From: Helianthus annuus
Taxonomy: Eukaryota > Streptophyta > Magnoliopsida > Asterales > Asteraceae
Reading direction: 5' to 3'
DNA: 64,000 nucleotides
Assembly: GCF_002127325.2 (NCBI RefSeq)
Contig: NC_035449.2
Span: 145,837,946 to 145,901,945, forward strand
Shown piece after piece: positions 10,654-20,743 of the stretch. Positions within the stretch are counted from its first letter, which is position 1. Each line of letters starts with the position of its first letter. The position numbers and the translations under genes are program-made. A model generated the notes under the pieces. It saw only the letters and a list, made by a program, of their open reading frames with translations, did no database searches and was not told where the DNA came from.

Positions 10654-11142
10654 TGTAGGATCGTTTGCTGACCCGATGAGTCGTTCAGAAGAGCACTTAG
10701 ACTAGTTCAGAGGCGGAATTCATTGAATTAGTCTTAGTAAAGCTTGATTTCACACTTTAACGTCTCCTTTATTGATTATATATCAGTTTACAAGTACGTG
10801 GAGACAAATGGACAGGGCTTCGCCTTTACACCTTCGAAAACACACACACACCACACCTGGAACCGCTTATGTGGACTACTATTTATAGACATTTGGGACC
10901 GCTTATTGGACAGGCCCAATAAGCGGCCCACATGGCTTTGGAGCGACCCACCATGAATGACACTTCGAGCGATCCACAATGTGTCACTCGAGCGGTCCAC
11001 TAGATTGTCACATAAGCGACCCACTTATCTACCCTATAAGCGGCCCACAACAATTCAAGATTTCTCGTATACTGTTCACTGTACAATCAGCCCTATCCTA
11101 AGACTCGAACTAAGATGTAGTCGACAGACAACTGCACCAACA
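10654..11142 (-). repeat. E2 5' LTR (489 bp)
   Basis: Near-identical to 5306-5794. The TATA box on the minus strand is at 10879-10888. It is the likely promoter for the gag-like ORF, with transcription running leftward. Confidence 0.97.
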
Positions 11143-11147
11143 AACAT
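11143..11147. repeat. E2 target-site duplication, right copy
   Basis: AACAT, identical to 5301-5305. The next 39 bases (11148-11186) are host sequence up to G1. Confidence 0.9.
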
Positions 11148-11181
11148 CAATATCTCTAGTAATCAACAAGCAATCATCATA

Positions 11182-11186
11182 CATAT
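11182..11186. repeat. G1 target-site duplication, left copy
   Basis: CATAT; the partner is at 35810-35814. Confidence 0.88.
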
Positions 11187-12388
11187 TGTCACACCCCTAT
11201 TTTCCACGTGTCACCGGTGGGCCCGGTGGGGGTTCCGTGACGTAGTTGATAGCGTCATAGTCAACAATACAAAATATAAATGCACAGCGGAAGCAAAAGA
11301 AAGATTTATTTCAACCAAATAAATTGTAATATCAAGTATCACAAATAGTCGAAATAGATCCACACGCGGATCAAAACAAAGAGGAGACTTTTATTCAACA
11401 GACTTCATGCATCCTAAGCTTGCGAGACTTTTATTGATGCTAAGGAGTGGCCAGCCTATTACGTGTAGTACCTGCACTTAGCCTTTTTTGAAAATACGTC
11501 AGTTGACACTGGTAAATACAATTTAACTGACTCATTTTGAAAAGGTTTAAAAGTTATTTGAATGCCCGCGGCACAAAACTTTTTATAACTTGGGATAATT
11601 ATTTGCTTATAATCTTGTAAACGAATTGCATGTTTGTTATGCGTTCAGTTATCCGGGTCGTGCCGGGTTAAAGATTAACAGACACACCACTTAGTATAAT
11701 TCTGTCGTGGGACTTCTCTCGTACCGACGATTATACTTTATTGAATTAAATGCACTACGGGTGTACGCCTACACCCGTGTGCTAAGGTCATGGTCATTCT
11801 TTGAATGATGCCAAGGATATTCGGGACATGGTCATTAAACCCCTAAGGCGTTAAACAAACAAAACGACATTTTTAAACGGGTCATTTTGACCACACTTAA
11901 CCACCGACCGGTTAAGGTCAATTACCCGACCAAGCGGTATTTTATATACCGTACCCCAAGCCCGTATAGGGAAAATAAGTTAAAAGTATTTACCTGAGCA
12001 AAGTATAAATCAAATACAGCAAGTGCACGTAGCTTTTACTGGGCTCCTATATCTGGAATGAAGGTTTTAAATAACCTATTAGAATCCTAACGGGTCCTTT
12101 AATTTAGCCTAAGCTTAGACCGGTTAGTTTTAAATGAAGATTACGTTTTAAATGAATGATAAGGCGAAGACCGTTTTAGAATGTGGTTTTGACCCAACAA
12201 GCTTGCATACTTGTTTAATATGGGTAACTTAATCACATTCTGGATTTTGAGACCGAAATGAGATGGTTTGACCCGTTTCGGCTAAAATGGGTAAACTAGT
12301 TACATAAGCCGATCCGAACGCGTAAAGTGCGTAACGAGTGACCATATGAATCATATACTAGTTTCCTAAGTTAATATGCCTTAAACAT
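11187..12388 (-). repeat. G1 3' LTR, first segment (before E3 insertion)
   Basis: Matches 32209-33410 of the right LTR with scattered substitutions. It is interrupted at 12388/12389 by E3. The intact right LTR shows the uninterrupted site near 33410. Confidence 0.95.
12384..12388. repeat. E3 target-site duplication, left copy
   Basis: AACAT before the LTR; the partner at 22772-22776 follows the right LTR. The intact G1 right LTR carries one copy (AAACATGTTG) at the corresponding place. Confidence 0.93.
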
Positions 12389-12814
12389 TGTTGATACATG
12401 GAATGTCTGTTGACTGCGTCTACAAAAAGTCTTAAGTCAAGATTGGTCTATAGGGGTCAAAGTGTAAATATTATGATAGATTGATGTAGGATCGCTTTTA
12501 TGTCAATATGTCATAGTGGGCCGCTTATTTGGTCATTATGTGGATCGCTTATAGGACAAAGGTGCTGGATCGCTTATATGGTCTGTCATATAAGCGACCC
12601 AAGATATCTATAAATAGGCAGGAGCGGTTCATATGTTGTAACGATGTATGTGTGTGCTACGGTGCTGAAACTCTGCCAAAATTTCATCAGAAAGCAATAG
12701 AAAGATAAGGAATTGAAAGGATAAGCTGTTGTAACTTCATTTACGTTGATTCCGCCTTCGTACGTGAAGATGAACTACTTCGACTGACTTTTAGGGTCAT
12801 AGAACGGTCCAACA
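12389..12814 (+). repeat. E3 5' LTR (426 bp)
   Basis: TGTTGATACA...GGTCCAACA. Same length as 22346-22771, with four base differences seen by eye. The U3 part has three GGATCGCTTATA-type cores plus an inverted TAAGCGACCC just upstream of the TATA box. Confidence 0.98.
12608..12616 (+). promoter_or_regulatory. E3 LTR TATA box
   Basis: CTATAAATA in the 5' LTR; the 3' LTR copy is at 22565-22573. Transcription would start shortly downstream and run to gag. Confidence 0.75.
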
Positions 12815-12816
12815 AG

Positions 12817-12828
12817 TGGTATCAGAGC
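12817..12828 (+). other. E3 primer-binding site, initiator tRNA-Met
   Basis: TGGTATCAGAGC, two bases after the LTR end. Confidence 0.95.
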
Positions 12829-13362
12829 TCAGGACGAGGAGTTCATACTACGACAGCATAGATCTGCAGAAATTTCTCTTTTCTACTCACTTTCTCTCAT
12901 ACTTTTTCAGTTTCTAGTGGTTCCAACGGTCAAAATTGTCTGAAATTCGAGTATAACGTGTGAAACTCACTATTAACAAACCCTAGAAAGAATCAGGTGA
13001 AAATACGGACTAAAAATGGTAAAAACTGGTTAAAAAGTCGATCGCTTTTTCGGACATTAGGATCGCTTATTTGGACAATCGGTTAGGATCGCTCGAAATA
13101 ACAGTTTGGATCGCTTTTTCGGACAATTTTACCATTAGGATCGCTCGAACGGAAGTATCTTGGACCGCTCGAACGATCATATTCTGAACCGCTCGAACAG
13201 ACACATTCTGGTCCGCTCGAACGAACAAGAGTTGAATCGCTTTTCTGACAGTTTCTGGTTCGCGTATTCGAACATATATTGAACCGCTTTTCTGTAAAAA
13301 CCGTACAATCAGGATCGCTTTTGTGGTTCTGATTATTTTTTTTAAATCAAAAATTTTTTTAA
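12829..13362 (+). repeat. E3 leader with GATCGCTT / ACCGCTCG motif array
   Basis: From about 13035 to 13330 there are about a dozen copies of GGATCGCTT, GGATCGCTCG, GGACCGCTCGAAC and GAACCGCTTTT at 20-30 bp spacing. The first 200 bases after the PBS have none. The cores are the reverse complement of those in the E2 leader, which is on the opposite strand; read along each element's own sense strand they agree. Confidence 0.85.
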
Positions 13363-16300
13363 GTGTTGTCTGATTTTGCAGGTATGTTCACAATGGATGA
13401 TATGTTCTTGAATCCATTTAGCGACATGTACGCATTCATGGGAAGTTCAGGAAACAACGATTCGACATCGAATAATACGAACGAGAATCAACCAAAAGAG
13501 AAAAAGAAAGAAGCTTGGGAGTCCGAAAGTGCATTTGGAACGTTTAACAAACCTCCTAAGCTGATGGCTATATAAGACTACAGCAGGTGGGCAACAAAGT
13601 TCGAAGATTGGTTATGGCATTCGCCTTTCCAAGCTGGAAAAGTATGAAAACTGGATATGCTAATGGAAAGAAGAATGGCGAATCATTGAGATCAGCTGAA
13701 GAAATTGAAGGTTTTGTCGCCGAGCAAAAGTGTGTGGCATTATTGTTTCAATCGGTGCGGGAAGATATCATTTCGTTGATAGACTACTCCAATGCTAAAG
13801 ATTTATGGGATAAACTCAAGAAAAAGTGTATAGGGAGTAATGAGATTATAAAAAATAAGACGAAACTGCTTAAAAAAGAGTTTGACATGTTTAGTTGTCT
13901 TAAGAATGAATCGGTGAGCAAAATGATTGAACGGTTTGGTCATCTAAAACTGGAGCTTGCACGACATGACATCACTTATTCTCCGGAAGAACTTGTTGAT
14001 AAACTGTTTGATTCATTACCAGACGAGATGGATTGGAGATATTATGCGTTGATGTTGAAGAACACTATTGCTCCTGAAGATTTGAAACCAAATGTGGTGA
14101 TTGAAAGACTTGAAAGCCATGAGCTAGAGTTGAAGAAAACATACAAAGTTAATCACTCATCTTATCAGCAAAATCTGGATTTGTACTATCCGAAGAGTTT
14201 GATGCCAAAAGCTACTTCTCCGAAAACTGCATTTTCTGCTGAGAATGTTTCTACAGCAAACAAAGAGAGTCAAAGCAGTTCAAGCAGTGGTAATCACAGT
14301 GGATATCACAGTGGATCTATGTCTTCTACAAAACGTTCGGATGCGAAGTTTTCATGCAACATTGCTATAGATCTGAAGAACGCACAAAATTTTGATGAAG
14401 AGTCGGCCAAGCAACAAATGGTTTTTCTGGCGTCTGTGCTAGAATCTTATTAAGGGTTGGTGGCTGGTAAGATCGGGAACACAAATCTGACAAAGGAAGA
14501 TTATGATCAGATAGACCCCGAGGAAATGGAGCTTATTGACATTCGTTGGGCAATGGCAAGTGCTGTTCGACGTGCTCAACGTTTCATGGAAATTACTAGG
14601 AGAAAAACGATTGGTGGTCCATCCACAAAGTTGGGGTTCGACAAATCAAAGGTGACATGCTTCAAATGTAAGCAGAAGGGTCACTTCAAACGGGAATGTA
14701 GAAATGCGTATGCTGATGAGTCAGAGAATCCATTTCGAGACGACTACTACAAAAAGGCAATCTACCATCAGAATAAATCCGAGCCGCCTAGATTGAAGCA
14801 GTCTGATGATAACAGAGATAAATCAAGGGCTTTGGCAGTGATTTATGATGACGAGGGGTATGATTGGAGTAAAGAAGTGTTACCGGAAGAAGATGCAGTT
14901 GGTTACGCATTCATGGCAAATGATGATGAACCAATTCCATGGAAAGAAGATAGAACAGAAGAGCAAGAGTATTGTTATCGAAAGATGATTGCTGAAAACA
15001 GAATTTTGAGGATCTCTCGTGTTTATCTGGAAGCAAGACGAGCAAATAGATGGGATCCAGATAGGGAATGTTATCTTGATTGTTATGGAAACATTGCGAT
15101 TGATGACAGCACACTTGATATGGAAGCTATAATCAAAGAGATTAAAGAAGATGATGAGTATTGGCAGCACAAGTGGTGGGGAACACCAACGTCAAAGATG
15201 ATTGAAGAAGAAAAAGAGAAAGAGAGAAAGGAGAAAGAAGAGAAAGAGAGAAAGGAAAAAGAAGAGATTGAGAAAGTAAAGAAGGTTCATACTGGTTTGA
15301 TCGATACTACACAGGAATTGACAGCTGAGAACCTGGGAAATATGGCTGACAAGGTGCTAGCTGCAAAAGCACTCGAGGTAGATCCTGTTTCTGTTACTGA
15401 GTCAAAGGATCAGGTCAGTCAAAATGTGTCAATGAATGTGTCAGGTAATAAAATAGATGGAAATGCTGATTGCAAAAATTGCACTAAACAATGCAATTTT
15501 TGTAGCACTGTCACGTATCTGAACAGTGAGAAAATTAAGAATCTGACAACGAAGGTTAGAAATGTTGAGGATCAGATTCTCAGTCGTGACAGAACAGTAA
15601 AAGCCTCAACTGAACGAATCAAAGAATTAACAACTCAAATTGAAAATGATAAAACTGAAAGAGAGAAAATTAAATGTGAAAATGAAAAGTTAATTCTTGA
15701 GAATCGACAAATTTCTGAAAAGTTTGAAAAATTAAAAAGCATTGTCAAAGATAGTGATGATCGAAATGGTAAAACGTATAAAGAAAATGAACATCTGAGA
15801 GCTGTTTTGAGATTAAAAGAAGAATCGATTAACAAACAACTGGATGAAATTGCTAAACTAAAACTTAAAGTTCAAGAAATTGAAATTGAAAATGAAAGAA
15901 TTCAGTTAAAATTAAACAGCTATAGCTCAGCTAGCTTTGTTTTGCAGCATATTGTTCCCAAACCTATAGGGAAAAACAAAGCTGGTGAGGATGTGTTTTC
16001 TGATGGAACGGGTGTAGGGTTTCACAAAGTTCCACCGCCAATTTTAGACAACTACACGAAAAAGCAATCTAGTTTGGTGGAAATTGAGGAAGAAAGTGAT
16101 GTTACGCTTCCTAAGAACATTGATGTCACGTTCACGTCTTCCAATGAAGAGGGTGTCCAAAATGATGTGGTGAAAAGTGTGATAGACAAAGTGCTTAAGT
16201 CGGATTGTGACATTTCTGAGGAGGATGGGTGTTTTCTAGATAAATACATTCCGAAGCAAAAGTCCAAAAACAACTTACATGATGAATCTGATCTTGTCAT

Positions 16301-17156
16301 GTACAAGATGTCGGGATCGGATAAGTTGTTTTCGGATTCTGAGTTTCCATTAGAGAATGTTAATTTGAACAAATTGACAAATGTTTTCAAACTGGTCGAA
16401 GTCGAGTTGTCAGCAGTGAAAGATCTGAGTCGAAAGAAAGAGAGGGTTTGCAACAAGAAAACTGTTTATCCACCACGTTTTTACAATAACAACAGAAACA
16501 ACTGGTCGGGTGGTTATCAGGGGGGTAAACCATATCAGAAAAGAAATGTTTCAAACAAGAGGTTTGTCGAAAAGAAAAAGTTTGTGAACAGTTCGAGTTC
16601 ACTTGTTGATGAAGAAAAAGAAATTTTTACAAAATCAAACAAAGAATTTTTTGAGAAGAGAGCTTCACAGGCTCAGTCTGAAGGCACGAGTCAGGTAACT
16701 GATACTCGTACTTGTTTTAGATGTGAACAGGTTGGTCATATTGCACGAAAGTGTACATATGTGAAGCCTAAGACTGAAGCTGTGAAGGTTCAACAAAAGA
16801 AAGTTGATGTGAAAGGTAAAACACCGATGTATGTTGAGAAGAAAGTTGTTGGGAAGAAAAATGTTCAAATTGACAACTTGACAGTAAAAACCGAACCCAT
16901 AAAGAAGTTGGTAAATCAAAATGATAAATTTTATAAGAGGGTTGCAGTAGCTCAACAGGTGTGGAAACCTAAAATTGAACCAAAAGTTGAGAAGAAAATT
17001 TCAACTTCTGAGGTGAAAAAGGCTGAAGAATCAATTACGGTTGATTATGATGCACAATTTCCACCTCTTAAGTCTAAGAATTTCAAAATTCAAATTGCTA
17101 AAGTCACAGTTACACCTAAGGCGGATGAGGCCTGGGTGGACACCATGTTTGACTAA
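13363..17156 (+). pseudogene. gag: E3 gag, about 1,250 codons, two separated zinc knuckles
   Basis: Particle protein of E3. The first 70 codons (likely start MFTMDDMF at 13384) end at an in-frame TAA near 13573. A one-base shift near 13610-13620 moves the frame, which then runs to TAA 14451-14453 and on, in the same frame, to 17156. E1 has Glu at that last stop. Domains: UBN2-like gag region (about 13620-14150), Ser-rich spacer, LTKEDYDQID block, knuckle CFKCKQKGHFKREC (about 14660), acidic region, KEKERKEKEEKE charged run (about 15205), CKNC...CNFC cluster, long coiled coil (about 15530-15900). A second knuckle CFRCEQVGHIARKC (about 16713) and the end motif FPPL...AWVDTMF follow. It is much longer than usual Copia gag. 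An AG-ending acceptor-like tract precedes the start. Confidence 0.92.
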
Positions 17157-17197
17157 ACAGTTTGAATTGCCGGAGCTTCCTGGATCGCGAAGCATGA

Positions 17198-20100
17198 ATC
17201 GGCATCTTTCTTGAAGTTGTTTATATGATGATTTGTTATGTGCAGGATCTTCCAAAACATGTATCCAGGTGGATAATGGATAATGGAGCGTCAAGGCATA
17301 TGACAGGGAAGACCGCATTGCTGTATGATGTGAATAACATTAATGGTGGTTATGTGGGTTTTGCGGGTAATCAAGGAGGCAGGATCATAGGTGAAGGAAC
17401 ATTATCTAATGGCATTATCACGTTTGAGAGAGTTAACTACATCGCTGAGCTGGAGAACAACCTACTGAGTATCTCCCAGATCTGTGACAGGATGTATACT
17501 ACTCATTTCACCGACAAAGAATGTTTGATCTTGAAACCGGGATTTGTGATACCTAAAGAGTGGATCATCATGAGGGCACCAAGAGTCAACGATCTGTATG
17601 TGTTGGACATGAGCGTTGCTACTACAACCACGGGTCAGGCTCATTGTTTTGTGTCCAGAGCAACGGAGAAAGAGTCAAGGTTATGGCACCGAAAGATGGG
17701 GCATATTCACCTAAGGAAAATGAATCACTTAGTGCATAACGACTTGTTCACTGGAGTGAATATTAAAGGTTTTCATCTGGAAGGGGAGTGCATAAGTTGT
17801 GTCAAAGGCAAACAGAAGAAGAAGTCACACCCTACAAAACAAGTCAATTCAGTTTCAAGACCTTTGGAAAGACTTCATATGGATTTATTTGGTCCAGTGA
17901 ACGTCAAAAGTATAACAGGAGATTCCTATTGTTTGGTCGTGACTAATGACTACTCCAGATTTTCGTGGGTCATGTTTTTGAAAACAAAAGACGAAACCTT
18001 TGATAGTTTGATAGTATTGTTTAAGAAAATTGAGAATCTGTACCAGAGACCGATCTGTAGAATTTGAAGTGATAATGGTACTGAGTTTAAAAACAGTAAG
18101 ATGGAGGAATACTGTGATGAAAGAGGTATACTGCATGAGTTTAGTGCTCCATACACTCCTCAGCAAAGTGGAGTTGCAGAACGCAAGAACCGGACGCTAA
18201 TCGAGACAGCCAGAACGATGCTTGCAGATTCCAAGTTACCAATTAATTTCTGGGCTGAAGCTGTTTCTGCTGCATGCTATACTCTCAATAGAGTTCTTAC
18301 TGTGAAGAAGTTCAACAAGACGTGTTTTGAGCTAATCAATAAACGCAAGCCGAATTTGAAGTATCTAGAACCGTTTGGGTCACCCTGTACGGTGATAGAG
18401 CCTAATGGCAAGTTTGGTTCAAAGAACTTTGAAGGAATATTTGTTGGATATTCAGGTCCTACACGGCGTGTCTTTGTTCCAAGTGAAAAGCGTATTATTG
18501 AAGCAGCGAATGTTGAATGTCAGGGGTATACTATGCCGCCACAGAATCCTGGTGATTCATGGCGTTATCATTATGACAAACTTTGGGAATCGTTTGACAT
18601 GAGAATAGAATCAGAGGAAGAGGAAGATTTCTTTGATGAGCTGGATATTTTACGAGAGTATGAATCGTCGCTCAGGTTTCCAACAGAGTATTTTAGAAGA
18701 CCTCGGGAGACTTCAAATGATGATGAAGCAGGTCCTAGTAACGCTGGTGAACATGATGATGAAGTTGCTCCTGGTGATCAGTCGGAGGTGAATGATGATC
18801 AAGAAGCTGAAAATAGGCCAGTTTTTTACCATGGTGATTCAGATCTTGAGGGGGAGCAGATCCAGTTGTCAAGTCAAACAAACCAAGTTGGTGAACAAGA
18901 TGCAGAGCATAATGTTACTAATCTGGAGGGAAATGTAGAAGTTCCAAGCGAAGTGATGCTGCGAACTCTTTCGTATCATCCAGAGGAGTTGATAATAGGA
19001 GAATTGCAATCGGGCTTTCGAACGAGACGTCAAATTGACCAGGGCTTAACATGTTTTTATACTACAGTAGCACCTTTACAAACTGAATTTTCATTAAGTT
19101 GTTTTATCTCGCAGGTCGAACCAAGAACTTACAAAGAGGCGCTTACTGAAGACTCTTGGGTCATTGCGATGCAAGAAGAGTTAGGACAGTTTGAGAAGTT
19201 AGGTGTTTGGAAGTTAGTGGATTTGCCGGAGGGTCAAAGGAAAATCAATACAAAATGGGTTTTCAAATGTAAGAGGGACGATAGAGGAGTGGTTGTAAGA
19301 AACAAAGCTCGACTCGTTGTTCAGGGCTTTAGTCAACAGGAGGGGATTGATTTTACCGAAGTCTATGCTCCTATCGCACGACTAGAGGCTATCAGAATTT
19401 TCCTAGCATTTGCGTCCTGGAAGAATTTCAAAGTATTTCAGTTAGATGTTAAATCAGCGTTTCTTTATGGGAAGGTCAAAGAGGAGGTTTATGTTGGTCA
19501 GCCGCCGGGCTTTACTGACCCAATCCACAAAAACAAAGTTTATCTGCTGGACAAAGCGTTGTATGGTCTACATCAGGCGCCGAGAGCCTGGTACGAGACT
19601 TTGTCTCAACACCTACTCGCTAACCAGTTCATACGCGGAAAAGTGGATGCCACTCTCTTCACTAAAGTCGTTGATGGTCATCTTCTGATAGTACAGATTT
19701 ATGTAGACGATATAATTTTTGGGTCAACAAATGAGAAATTATGCAAAGATTTCGAACAGGTAATGAAGCAGAAATTTGAAATGTCTTCAATGGGGGAGAT
19801 GAAATTCTTTCTGGGATTACAAGTTGAACAACTTCTTGAAGGAATTTTCATTCATCAAACGAAGTACGTGCATGATATTCTAGAGAAATTTGGAATGTCA
19901 AGTTCTACTCCAGCTGCTACCCCACTTGCGACTAATCATGGGATTCACCCAGATCTCATCGGAGACCGGGTTGATGAGACACTTTATCGATCCATGATAG
20001 GTTCTTTGATGTACCTAACTGCTTCATGTCCTGACATCATGTACCCAACGTGCCTCGCAGCAAGATTTCAGTCTAGCCCGAGAGAATCGCACATGATTAT

Positions 20101-20743
20101 TGTGAAGAGGATTTTACGTTACTTGAAAGGCACACCCACATTGGGATTGTGGTATCCTCGCAAAGGCGATTTTACACTCAAAGGGTTTTCCGATTCGGAT
20201 TTCGGATGCTGCAAAATCAACGCGAAATCAACAACTGCAGGATGCCAGTTCTTTGGTCCGAGATTGGTTACTTGGCAGTGTAAGAAACAAACATCTGTGG
20301 CGCTATCTACATGTGAAGCGGAGTATGTTTCTGCTAGCAGTTGCTGCTCTCAGATCCTGTGGATACAGCAACAGATGCGAGACTACGGTTTGCAGTTTCT
20401 TAACACACCTCTGTTTGTTGATAATGAGGCCGCAATTAATGTAACTAAAAATCCAGTACATCACGCTAAAACTAAACATATTGAGATTCGTCATCACTTT
20501 ATTCGCGATTGCTTCGAGAAAAAGTTGATACGAATTGAGAAAATCCACACTGACGAACAAAAAGCTGATTTGCATACCAAAGCTTTTGATAAAAATCGGT
20601 TTCAATATTTGTTAAAACTTAATGGTATGAAATTGCTTTCGGTGTCGGATGGGGTTGTGAGCATTGATGAGAGTATTGTTGCGGATGAAGATGAGAAACA
20701 ATCTGCGATGGTTTGTCGATTTTTTACGTGTTTTGGTATTTAG
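17198..20743 (+). pseudogene. pol: E3 pol: protease, integrase, reverse transcriptase, RNase H
   Basis: The frame is open from 17198 (first ATG 17225) to 20743 except for TGA 18065-18067. That stop sits just before SDNGTEF and looks like CGA to TGA, a CpG transition. Order: protease-like WIMDNGASRHMTG (Asn replaces the usual Ser of DSG, so activity is doubtful); GAG-pre-integrase H-H-C-C (LWHRKMGH ... CISCVKG); integrase core with DLFGPV, SDNGTEF and PQQSGVAERKNR; RT with DVKSAFLYG and catalytic YVDDIIFGS; RNase H with SDSDFGCC, CEAEYVSAS and VDNEAA; end LHTKAFDKNRF. The order IN-RT-RH defines Ty1/Copia. Pol is in a different frame from gag, and 41 bases separate gag's stop from the pol frame. 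Expression could be by splicing (TTATGTGCAG at about 17237-17246) or could already be broken. Confidence 0.95.

Larger units (their letters stand above)
5306..11142 (-). mobile_element. E2: non-autonomous Copia-type element with gag only (TR-GAG)
   Basis: Complete 5,837-bp element: 489-bp LTRs, TSD AACAT, tRNA-Met PBS at the right LTR and an AAGGGGGAGTC polypurine tract at the left LTR. The internal region holds one uninterrupted 746-codon gag-like ORF (7711-9951). No protease, integrase, reverse transcriptase or RNase H motif is seen in any frame. By eye the LTRs differ at two positions (TTCG/TTAG and ATTAG/ATCAG), about 99.6 percent identity, which implies a recent insertion. The 3' untranslated sequence and the region after the gag stop resemble those of the autonomous E3, so E2 is likely mobilised in trans by an E3-like element. 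Confidence 0.9.
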
